A stretch of 64,000 nt of DNA from Klebsiella indica (GTDB lineage: Bacteria; Pseudomonadota; Gammaproteobacteria; Enterobacterales; Enterobacteriaceae), in NCBI RefSeq assembly GCF_005860775.1, contig NZ_VCHQ01000001.1, forward strand, positions 124,001 through 188,000, read 5' to 3'. Both the position numbers and the translations under genes were made by a program. How positions within the stretch are numbered: position 1 is the stretch's first letter; each line of letters starts with the position of its first letter. This document shows, in pieces, positions 10,420-21,109 of the stretch. Below the pieces are notes generated by a model. That model saw only the letters and a program-made list of their open reading frames with translations, did no database searches and was not told where the DNA came from.

Positions 10420-11895
10420 ATGTCCAATCACTACTTACGCATTTTCACGCAACCCAAATCGGCCATTTTGCTGATCCTCGGTTTCGCGTCCGGCTTACCG
10501 CTGGCCCTGACGTCAGGCACGCTGCAGGCATGGATGACCGTGGAAAATATCGATCTGAAAACGATTGGTTTTTTTTCGCTCGTCGGCCAGGCCTACGTCT
10601 TTAAGTTCCTCTGGTCGCCGCTGATGGATCGCTATACGCCGCCGTTTTGTGGTCGTCGTCGCGGCTGGCTGTTAGCCACCCAGTTCCTGCTGCTTATCGC
10701 GATTGCCGGAATGGGATTCCTCGAACCTGCCTCGCAATTACGCTGGATGGCCGCGCTGGCGGTCATCATCGCTTTCTGCTCCGCTTCTCAGGATATCGTC
10801 TTCGATGCGTGGAAAACCGATGTGCTGACAGCCGAAGAGCGCGGCGCCGGCGCGGCAATCAGCGTGCTGGGCTATCGCCTGGGCATGCTGGTTTCCGGCG
10901 GACTGGCCCTGTGGCTGGCGGACCGCTGGCTCGGCTGGCAGGGAATGTACTGGCTGATGGCCGCGCTGCTAATCCCCTGCATTATCGCCACCCTGCTGGC
11001 CCCGGAACCCAGCGACGTCATTCCGGTACCGAAGACGCTGGAGCAGGCCGTTGCCGCACCGTTGCGCGACTTTTTTGGCCGCAATAACGCCTGGCTCATT
11101 CTCTTGCTTATCGTCCTTTATAAGCTTGGCGACGCGTTTGCCATGAGTCTGACCACCACATTCCTGATTCGCGGCGTCGGTTTCGATGCGGGCGAAGTAG
11201 GAATGGTGAATAAAACGCTGGGCCTGTTCGCTACGATTGTCGGCGCGCTTTATGGCGGCGTGCTCATGCAGCGCCTGACGCTGTTCCGCGCGCTGTTCAT
11301 TTTTGGTCTGTTGCAGGGAGTATCCAACGCCGGTTATTGGCTACTGTCGATTACCGATAAGCATCTCATCTCCATGGCAACGGCTGTCTTTTTCGAAAAC
11401 CTGTGCGGCGGGATGGGCACCGCGGCATTTGTCGCGCTGCTGATGACCCTATGCAATAAATCCTTTTCCGCCACTCAGTTTGCGCTGCTCTCCGCCCTTT
11501 CCGCTGTCGGGCGCATTTACGTTGGCCCAATCGCCGGTTGGTTTGTTGAAGCCTACGGTTGGCCGACCTTCTATCTCTTCTCTGTGATTGCCGCCGTTCC
11601 GGGGATTTTGCTGCTGTTAATTTGTCGACGCACGCTGGAGTACACCCAGAAAACTGAAAATTTTATCCCCCGCACCCGCTTTCCCCAGACTTATACGCTG
11701 GCTTTACTTATCCTGGCAGTGGGCTGCCTGATGCTGGCGATATGGTTGCTGCTGCTGGTACTGAACGCGCTGAACTACACCGCCTTCGACTTCCTTGCAG
11801 GCCTGCTGGAAATCGCCGTACTCACCGCCGTTGGCGGTATTTTACTCGGCGCGCTCCTCGACTATCTGGCACTACGCAGAACGGAACTGATTTAA
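10420..11895 (+). CDS. ampG: Muropeptide permease AmpG
   Basis: Inner-membrane MFS-type importer of GlcNAc-anhydroMurNAc peptides for cell-wall recycling; in species with inducible AmpC it supplies the inducing signal. The 491-residue product starts MSNHYLRIFTQPKSA, matching E. coli length, and shows the GFASGLPLALT first segment, the FGRRRGWLL-like loop (here CGRRRGWLL), and about 14 hydrophobic segments. I reject an upstream ATG four codons earlier because it is not conserved. The only recognisable upstream signal is the hairpin above. Confidence 0.97.
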   Translation: MSNHYLRIFTQPKSAILLILGFASGLPLALTSGTLQAWMTVENIDLKTIGFFSLVGQAYVFKFLWSPLMDRYTPPFCGRRRGWLLATQFLLLIAIAGMGFLEPASQLRWMAALAVIIAFCSASQDIVFDAWKTDVLTAEERGAGAAISVLGYRLGMLVSGGLALWLADRWLGWQGMYWLMAALLIPCIIATLLAPEPSDVIPVPKTLEQAVAAPLRDFFGRNNAWLILLLIVLYKLGDAFAMSLTTTFLIRGVGFDAGEVGMVNKTLGLFATIVGALYGGVLMQRLTLFRALFIFGLLQGVSNAGYWLLSITDKHLISMATAVFFENLCGGMGTAAFVALLMTLCNKSFSATQFALLSALSAVGRIYVGPIAGWFVEAYGWPTFYLFSVIAAVPGILLLLICRRTLEYTQKTENFIPRTRFPQTYTLALLILAVGCLMLAIWLLLLVLNALNYTAFDFLAGLLEIAVLTAVGGILLGALLDYLALRRTELI

Positions 11896-11916
11896 ACCAT
11901 TGCCCGGGCGTGAATA

Positions 11917-11949
11917 GACGTTGTAATTACGAAACGTAATTATAACGTC
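11917..11949. other. Large AT-rich palindrome between ampG and cyoA
   Basis: 15-bp arms (GACGTTGTAATTACG and CGTAATTATAACGTC, one mismatch) around AAA. It lies 21 bases past the ampG stop. No T-run follows; it may stop or stabilise the ampG transcript or be a binding site. Confidence 0.7.
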
Positions 11950-15324
<3,375 letters not shown>

Positions 15325-15325
<1 letters not shown>

Positions 15326-15936
15326 TGGCAACTGATACTCTTGCGCATAATGCCCACGCGCATGAACACGGGCACCATGATACAGGACCGATGAAAGTCT
15401 TCGGCTTCTGGATCTACCTGATGAGCGACTGCATTATCTTCGCCTCTCTGTTCGCAACCTATGCCGTTCTGGTGAACGGCACAGCGGGCGGTCCGAGCGG
15501 TAAAGATATTTTCGAACTGCCGTTCGTTCTGGTTGAAACCGCACTGCTGCTGTTCAGCTCCATCACCTACGGCATGGCTGCGATTGCCATGTACAAAAAC
15601 AACAAAAGCCAGGTGGTTTCCTGGCTGGCGCTGACCTTCCTCTTCGGGGCAGGGTTCATCGCGATGGAACTCTATGAATTCCATCACCTGATTGTTGAAG
15701 GTATGGGACCGAATCGTAGCGGCTTCCTGTCAGCGTTCTTCGCACTGGTCGGCACCCACGGTCTGCACGTAACCTCCGGTCTGATCTGGATGGCCGTATT
15801 GATGGTACAAGTTTCACGCCGTGGCCTGACCAGCACTAACCGCACCCGTATCATGTGCCTGAGCCTGTTCTGGCACTTCCTGGACGTCGTGTGGATCTGC
15901 GTGTTCTCGGTTGTTTATCTGATGGGGGCGATGTAA
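15325..15936 (+). CDS. cyoC: Cytochrome bo3 ubiquinol oxidase subunit III
   Basis: Membrane subunit III of the quinol oxidase, with five expected helices; 203 residues against 204 in E. coli. The His-rich N-terminus ([12 protein letters not shown]) and motifs ELYEFHHL and GTHGLHV are typical. It overlaps cyoB and cyoD by one base each, a tightly coupled operon. Confidence 0.97.
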
Positions 15937-16265
15937 TGAGTCATTCTACCGATCATAATGGCGCTTCTCACGGTAGCGTGAAGAGCTACATGACAGGCTT
16001 TATCCTGTCGATCATTCTGACGGTTATCCCGTTTGCAATGGTTATGAGTGGCTCCGCATCGCATGCGGCTATTCTGGGAACCATTCTGGTGACTGCGGTT
16101 GTGCAGATTATCGTGCACCTGGTGTACTTCCTGCATATGAACAGTAAATCAGACGAAGGTTGGAACCTGACCGCGTTTATCTTCACCGTAATCATCATTG
16201 CTATCGTAGTTGTCGGCTCCATCTGGATTATGTGGAACCTGAACTACAATATGATGATGCACTAA
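15936..16265 (+). CDS. cyoD: Cytochrome bo3 ubiquinol oxidase subunit IV
   Basis: Small membrane subunit IV of 109 residues with three helices, including the HLVYFLHM segment conserved in the family. The start [13 protein letters not shown] is chosen from conservation and from the TAATG overlap with cyoC; the frame is open further upstream inside cyoC. Confidence 0.97.
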   Translation: MSHSTDHNGASHGSVKSYMTGFILSIILTVIPFAMVMSGSASHAAILGTILVTAVVQIIVHLVYFLHMNSKSDEGWNLTAFIFTVIIIAIVVVGSIWIMWNLNYNMMMH

Positions 16266-16276
16266 GAGCGGCGAGT

Positions 16277-17164
16277 ATGTTTAAGCAATACCTGCAAGTA
16301 ACGAAACCAGGCATCATTTTTGGCAACCTGATCTCCGTGATCGGCGGTTTCCTGCTGGCCTCCAAAGGCCACATCGACTATCCGCTGTTCATCTGGACGC
16401 TCCTCGGAGTATCCCTGGTGGTCGCCTCGGGTTGTGTTTTCAACAACTACATCGACCGTGATATCGATCGTAAGATGGAACGGACGAAAAACCGGGTGCT
16501 GGTCAAAGGGCTGATCTCGCCAGAAGCTTCGCTGGTATACGCCACCCTGCTGGGTATTGCTGGCTTCATGCTCCTGTGGTTTGGTGCCAATCCCCTGGCC
16601 TGCGGGCTTGGGGTGATGGGGTTCGTGGTTTATGTTGGTCTTTACAGCCTGTACATGAAACGCCACTCCGTCTACGGCACGCTGATTGGTTCTCTCTCTG
16701 GCGCTGCGCCGCCAGTGATTGGCTACTGCGCGGTGACCGGCGACTTTGACAGCGGCGCCGCCATTCTGCTGGCGATTTTCAGCCTGTGGCAAATGCCCCA
16801 CTCCTACGCCATCGCGATTTTCCGCTTTAAGGATTATCAGGCGGCGAATATTCCGGTTCTGCCGGTGGTGAAGGGTATTTCAGTGGCCAAAAACCATATC
16901 ACCCTCTACATCATCGGCTTCGCCGTCGCGACGCTGATGCTCTCTCTGGGCGGCTACGCCGGATATAAATATCTGGTGGTTGCGGCCGCAGTGAGCGTCT
17001 GGTGGCTCGGTATGGCGCTGCGTGGTTACAAAGTGGCGGACGATAAAGTCTGGGCGCGCAAACTGTTCGTCTTTTCTATCGTCGCCATTACCGCGCTGTC
17101 GGTAATGATGTCCGTCGATTTTATGGTGCCGGATTCACATAATTTGCTGGCTATGGTCAGATAA
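16277..17164 (+). CDS. cyoE: Protoheme IX farnesyltransferase (heme O synthase)
   Basis: Integral membrane UbiA-family prenyltransferase making heme O for the cyo oxidase. The 295-residue product starts [18 protein letters not shown] (E. coli: 296). The first Asp-rich substrate motif [12 protein letters not shown] and the K(N)R segment that follows are present. It begins 11 bases after cyoD and ends the operon, followed by a terminator. Confidence 0.97.
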   Translation: MFKQYLQVTKPGIIFGNLISVIGGFLLASKGHIDYPLFIWTLLGVSLVVASGCVFNNYIDRDIDRKMERTKNRVLVKGLISPEASLVYATLLGIAGFMLLWFGANPLACGLGVMGFVVYVGLYSLYMKRHSVYGTLIGSLSGAAPPVIGYCAVTGDFDSGAAILLAIFSLWQMPHSYAIAIFRFKDYQAANIPVLPVVKGISVAKNHITLYIIGFAVATLMLSLGGYAGYKYLVVAAAVSVWWLGMALRGYKVADDKVWARKLFVFSIVAITALSVMMSVDFMVPDSHNLLAMVR

Positions 17165-17187
17165 AACCGCACTCAGCAATCGCTCAG

Positions 17188-17222
17188 CAGCCTCCGCTCG
17201 TAAGACCGGAGGCTGTTTTTTT
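17188..17222 (+). terminator. Rho-independent terminator of cyoABCDE
   Basis: A perfect 9-bp stem (CAGCCTCCG / CGGAGGCTG) and 10-nt loop followed by seven T, 23 bases after the cyoE stop. Confidence 0.93.
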
Positions 17223-17360
17223 ATAAAAACGACAGCATAACCAGATAGCGCCGCAGTGAATGTCTGCTCAGCGTCGTAAACAATGCTGCGCGGAGCGGTA
17301 TACAGGACCGCGTCATCGCCTGCAATATTGCGCCTGATCCGCTCTCTCTTCTCTCCAGGA

Positions 17361-18119
17361 CTACCCCGTCAGCATCGCCTGAGCGCTATAAAGCAAATCG
17401 AGATGATCGCGACACAATGCCTCAAGCGAGGTTCTTGATTGATGACTGGTTAAGCTCAGCGCGCCCCAGTAAATCCCGTCTCTGTCCGATAGCGGCACGG
17501 CCAGCACCAGCATGCCTATTTCAAACTCCTGCTCAATCGCCGCATATCCCTGGCGGCGAACCTGAGCGATTTTTTCCATTAGCGCGGCAACGTCAGTGAC
17601 CGTATAGGGCGTGCGCTTTTCACGCCGAATCCGCTGCAGAACGGCTTCACACTCGGCTTCCGGTAGCGAGGCCAGCCAGAGTCGCCCCCCGGCCGTACAG
17701 TAAATCGGCACCCGCTCGCCCAGTCGCACTGATGTTGAGTTAAACGGCGTATGTTTACTACGAGCAATATAAACCAGCTCATCATCATCAATCATACCGA
17801 CCGAAGCATGCTCTTCCGTGCGGCTGGCGATGTACTCCACGATTGGCCGCACCATGCGCGGAAACTGTGCCGAATCAACATACGCCTGCCCCAGGCGTAA
17901 CGCTTTTGGCGTCAGCCAGTAATAGCGGCCATCAGTCTGCAAATAACGTTCATGCAGCAATGTAAGGAAAAACCGCCGTGCGGCGCTTTGCGTCAGCCCG
18001 CTCATTTTCGCCGCCTGCGGTACGGTAAGCCGCGGGAACGTTTTAGAGAAGAGCTGGATCAACGCCAGCCCCTTTTGTAAGCCGACGATCAGATCGCGGG
18101 AATGAATCTGGTTTTGCAT
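17361..18119 (-). CDS. IclR-family transcriptional regulator of the adjacent catabolic cluster
   Basis: Predicted DNA-binding regulator of 252 residues. The N-terminal winged helix-turn-helix (about 12-70, with LTVPQAAKMSGLTQSAARRFFLTLL) is followed by an IclR effector domain (about 85-250, with GERVPIYCTAGGRLWLAS and the EFEIGMLVLAVPL segment). The closest known types are the PcaR/PcaU/PobR group that controls aromatic acid catabolism (inference from the VPIYCTAxGR pattern). It is divergent from the aroE-like gene with a 152-base gap that contains a perfect inverted repeat, so it probably controls that cluster. Confidence 0.88.
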   Translation of the reverse strand: MQNQIHSRDLIVGLQKGLALIQLFSKTFPRLTVPQAAKMSGLTQSAARRFFLTLLHERYLQTDGRYYWLTPKALRLGQAYVDSAQFPRMVRPIVEYIASRTEEHASVGMIDDDELVYIARSKHTPFNSTSVRLGERVPIYCTAGGRLWLASLPEAECEAVLQRIRREKRTPYTVTDVAALMEKIAQVRRQGYAAIEQEFEIGMLVLAVPLSDRDGIYWGALSLTSHQSRTSLEALCRDHLDLLYSAQAMLTG

Positions 18120-18170
18120 AGTTGTTCACAGTTTTGCAACAATACAATCGATTTAACGCGATTATCGCAG

Positions 18171-18194
18171 TACTGGTGCGATTAACAACCAGTA
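18171..18194. promoter_or_regulatory. Candidate operator of the IclR-type regulator
   Basis: Perfect inverted repeat TACTGGT-N10-ACCAGTA in the divergent promoter region. It covers the candidate -35 (TTGTTA) of the regulator gene and lies just upstream of the rightward -35, an arrangement expected for autorepression plus activation of the cluster. Confidence 0.55.
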
Positions 18195-18209
18195 TGGCCG
18201 AATTCTGCG

Positions 18210-18238
18210 TTGTCGCTCTCAGCTTCCGCTGAAATACT
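18210..18238 (+). promoter_or_regulatory. Candidate promoter of the catabolic cluster
   Basis: TTGTCG (-35), 17-base spacer, AATACT (-10), giving a short leader of about 25 bases before the first gene. The operator-like palindrome ends 15 bases upstream of the -35. Confidence 0.45.
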
Positions 18239-18271
18239 TTCACAACATTCATTTAACAAATGAGGTTTGAA

Positions 18272-19093
18272 ATGATCAGTGGATTCACTCAGGTCGTCGC
18301 CGTTATTGGCCACCCGATTAGCCAGGTTAAATCACCGGAGAACTTCAACCGCTACTTCGCTGAGCAACGGATGGATCGCGTCATGATCCCGGTCGATATC
18401 GCCCCGGAAGCCGTTGCCGACTACCTAAATGCGCTGCGAGGGTGGCACAACATGAGCGGCGTGCTGGTCACCGTCCCGCACAAGCAGCGCGCCGCCACGC
18501 TGGTCGATGAGTTAACTCCGCGAGCCCGACACCTGAATGCCGTCAATGTGATCCGTAAGCAGGCGGATGGCCGTTTACAGGGCGATATGCTTGATGGCGT
18601 CGGTTTTCAGCTTGCCGCAGAGGCGCATGGCTTTCACGCTGCAGGTAAAAAGGCGCTGCTTTCCGGCTGCGGCGGCGTCGGCAGCGCAATGGCGTGGGAG
18701 CTCTGCGAAGCGGGTATTAGCCAACTGGCGCTCTACGATCAGAATCCCGCCACTCAGCAGTTATTGCACAACCGGCTGGCAACCCATTTTCCGCATGTTC
18801 ATCTCACAGACTTGCCCACGACGCTTGAGGATCTGGATTTAGTGATTAATGGTTCCCCGGCGGGAATGTCGGGTTTTGAGCCCTTACCGCTGCCGCAAGC
18901 GCTGCTGGAAACGCTACCGCCATCGATTCATGTCGCGGATGTCGTGACCGCGCCGGTGATAACCCCGCTCCTTGCCTTCGCCCGCGATCGTGGCTGCGTG
19001 ATTCAGACCGGCCCGGAAATGGCGCTGGCACAGATGAAACTGCTGGGACAATTTATTGGCGTCATTCCGCAGGAACAAGGGGCGGCGGCATGA
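18272..19093 (+). CDS. Shikimate/quinate dehydrogenase-like oxidoreductase
   Basis: AroE/YdiB superfamily enzyme of 273 residues, expected to oxidise or reduce the ring hydroxyl of shikimate-like acids with NAD(P). Catalytic K71 in VTVPHK and D108 in GDMLDGVGF, and N92 in NAVNVI, are retained, as are the substrate serine region GHPISQVKSP and the nucleotide loop SGCGGVGSAM (131-140). After the second Rossmann strand the sequence reads YDQNP (D156) instead of the Arg-bearing NADP loop of AroE, which suggests NAD. It starts at the ATG with a GAGG site; an ATG four codons earlier has none. Context (catabolic cluster with transporter) argues against a biosynthetic role. Confidence 0.85.
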   Translation: MISGFTQVVAVIGHPISQVKSPENFNRYFAEQRMDRVMIPVDIAPEAVADYLNALRGWHNMSGVLVTVPHKQRAATLVDELTPRARHLNAVNVIRKQADGRLQGDMLDGVGFQLAAEAHGFHAAGKKALLSGCGGVGSAMAWELCEAGISQLALYDQNPATQQLLHNRLATHFPHVHLTDLPTTLEDLDLVINGSPAGMSGFEPLPLPQALLETLPPSIHVADVVTAPVITPLLAFARDRGCVIQTGPEMALAQMKLLGQFIGVIPQEQGAAA

Positions 19094-20766
19094 AAAGCTG
19101 GGATGTCATCGTTATCGGCAGCGGTGCCGCTGGCTTTGCCGCCGCGGTGACCGCCTGCTGTAAGGGGTTATCGGTACTAATGCTGGAAAAAGCCCCACAG
19201 TTTGGCGGCACTTCCGCCATTTCCGGCGGCGCGGTATGGATCCACGATAGCGATCAGGCGCGAAAATCAGCAAAAAGCGGCACCGCGCAGGCGATTGCCA
19301 GCTATCTGCGGACGATTATCGGCGAGTCGAACTATCGTCAGGATCTGGTGGATGCCTTTATCACCTCTGGCCGCGAGGCGCTGGCGTTTCTAGAAAAAGA
19401 GGGGGCGGTGAAATATAGCCTGCGTCCGCTCTCCCCGGATTATTACCCGGATGAACCCGGCGCCGTCGATGTTGGCCGGGCGCTGGAAGTGGTGGAGTAT
19501 GACGGACGGGAGCTGGGAGAGCACTTTCGCGACCTGCGCTCTCCTCCGCCGGGGATGCTGCTGTTCGGCGGCATGATGGTTAATCGCGTTGATATCCAGC
19601 ACTTTCTTGATATGCGCCGTTCACTGCGTTCGTTAGCGCACTGTAGCAAGCTGCTGCTGCGCTACGGCCGCGATCGCCTGAAACACCATCGCGGCACCCG
19701 GCTGGCGATGGGCAATGCGCTGATTGCCCGCATGGCGACTCTCGCCTTACGCAAAGGCATGACGCTCAGGCTCAACACCACAGTGCTGTCGCTGACCGAA
19801 CAGCATGGCGAAGTGACTGGCGTCGAAATTGAGCATGATGGTCAAAAACAGACTCTCGCCGCCCGTTGCGGCGTGGTACTGGCGGCGGGGGGATTCGCCG
19901 CTGGCAAGCTGGCCGAACGCTATCGCCCTAAAACCCGCGAACACTATACCATGTCGCCCGTCACCAACGACGGTGCCGCACTGCGGCTTGGCGCAGGGGT
20001 CAATGCCTGTGAAGGTGAGGACAGGCCATCTAATTTTTTCTGGGCGCCCGTATCGGTGCTACGTCATCCCGATGGCTCGCAAGAGCGCTTTCCTCACCTC
20101 GTGACCGACCGCGCGAAACCCGGCGTTATCGCCGTCAACCAACGGGCAGTCCGCTTTGTTAATGAGTCAAACTCGTATCACCACTTTGCCAGCGCGATGC
20201 AAAGTCAGCCAGAAAATGCCCCCTGTTTTCTGATTTGCGATGCCCAGGCCATGAAGCGCTATGGCCTGGGTCTGGCGCGCCCCGCGCCGGTAAATAACGA
20301 TGCGCTGATCAAGGCGGGCTATCTGCACAAGGCCTCGACCCTCGCCGAACTGGCGCAGCAGCTCGGCCTGGAGCCACAAACCCTCGTTGAGACGGTAAAC
20401 CGCTATAACCGCACCGCCGCCGAAGGACATGACCCGGCATTCGCTAAAGGCGGCAACAGCTATAACCGCGCAATGGGCGACCCGGGCCACCAGCCGAACC
20501 CCTGCAACGCCGCGCTCACCTGCGCCCCGTTTTATGCCGTCACTCTTTATACCGGCGATCTCGGTACGTCGCGCGGGCTGGTCACCACCGCCGATGCGCA
20601 GGTCGTTAACCAACAGGGCCAACCCATTAAAGGGCTTTATGCCGTGGGTAACGATATGGACTCCATCATGGCCGGAACCTATCCCGGCCCGGGGATAACC
20701 CTCGGCCCGGCGCTGACTTTCGGCTACCTGGCAGCCAGTCATATGGCGCAACAACCCGCACTGTAA
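19090..20766 (+). CDS. KstD-like FAD-dependent dehydrogenase (first copy)
   Basis: Flavoprotein of 558 residues in the fumarate reductase / 3-ketosteroid delta-1-dehydrogenase superfamily. The FAD dinucleotide fold GSGAAGFAAAV (10-20), the FGGTSAISGGAVW block (38-50) and the second FAD motif GVVLAAGGF are clear. The residues used by delta-1-dehydrogenases can be matched: Y363 in NESNSYH, Y531 and G535 in TYPGPGITLGP. I therefore infer alpha,beta-desaturation of a cyclic oxo-acid rather than fumarate reduction. No signal peptide, so cytoplasmic. It overlaps the aroE-like stop by ATGA and is translationally coupled. Substrate unknown. Confidence 0.82.
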   Translation: MKSWDVIVIGSGAAGFAAAVTACCKGLSVLMLEKAPQFGGTSAISGGAVWIHDSDQARKSAKSGTAQAIASYLRTIIGESNYRQDLVDAFITSGREALAFLEKEGAVKYSLRPLSPDYYPDEPGAVDVGRALEVVEYDGRELGEHFRDLRSPPPGMLLFGGMMVNRVDIQHFLDMRRSLRSLAHCSKLLLRYGRDRLKHHRGTRLAMGNALIARMATLALRKGMTLRLNTTVLSLTEQHGEVTGVEIEHDGQKQTLAARCGVVLAAGGFAAGKLAERYRPKTREHYTMSPVTNDGAALRLGAGVNACEGEDRPSNFFWAPVSVLRHPDGSQERFPHLVTDRAKPGVIAVNQRAVRFVNESNSYHHFASAMQSQPENAPCFLICDAQAMKRYGLGLARPAPVNNDALIKAGYLHKASTLAELAQQLGLEPQTLVETVNRYNRTAAEGHDPAFAKGGNSYNRAMGDPGHQPNPCNAALTCAPFYAVTLYTGDLGTSRGLVTTADAQVVNQQGQPIKGLYAVGNDMDSIMAGTYPGPGITLGPALTFGYLAASHMAQQPAL

Positions 20767-20778
20767 CAGGAGAACACC

Positions 20779-21099
20779 ATGATTTATGAAAAACGTACTT
20801 ACACCATCAATCCGCTGAAAATGGCCGACTGGCTGGCGCTGTATAAAAGCGACGCTTACGCCGTTCAGACCGAACATCTCGGTAAACTCATCGGCTTCTT
20901 CTTTACCGAAATTGGTGTCGTCAATCAGGTGGTGCATATCTGGGCTTATGAAAGCCTTGACGATCGTCTGGCACGTCGTGGGCGAATGGCCCAGGACCCA
21001 CGCTGGCTGACTTTCTCGCGTAAAAATCGCGAACTGGCCGCCGTTGAACGCCTGGAGTCGGTACTTCTGCGCCCCACTGATTTTTCACCACTACAATAA
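20779..21099 (+). CDS. NIPSNAP-family small protein
   Basis: A 106-residue cytoplasmic protein with the NIPSNAP ferredoxin-like dimeric barrel pattern: MIYEKRTYTINP opening strand, GFFFTEIGVVNQVVHIWAYESLDDR middle, and RLESVLLRPT end strand. Start follows CAGGAG with good spacing. It lies between the two flavoprotein genes with 12- and 10-base gaps, so it is part of the operon. Its catalytic role is unknown; in catabolic clusters such proteins often accompany oxidoreductases (inference). Confidence 0.82.
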   Translation: MIYEKRTYTINPLKMADWLALYKSDAYAVQTEHLGKLIGFFFTEIGVVNQVVHIWAYESLDDRLARRGRMAQDPRWLTFSRKNRELAAVERLESVLLRPTDFSPLQ

Positions 21100-21109
21100 G
21101 GAGCCGGCG

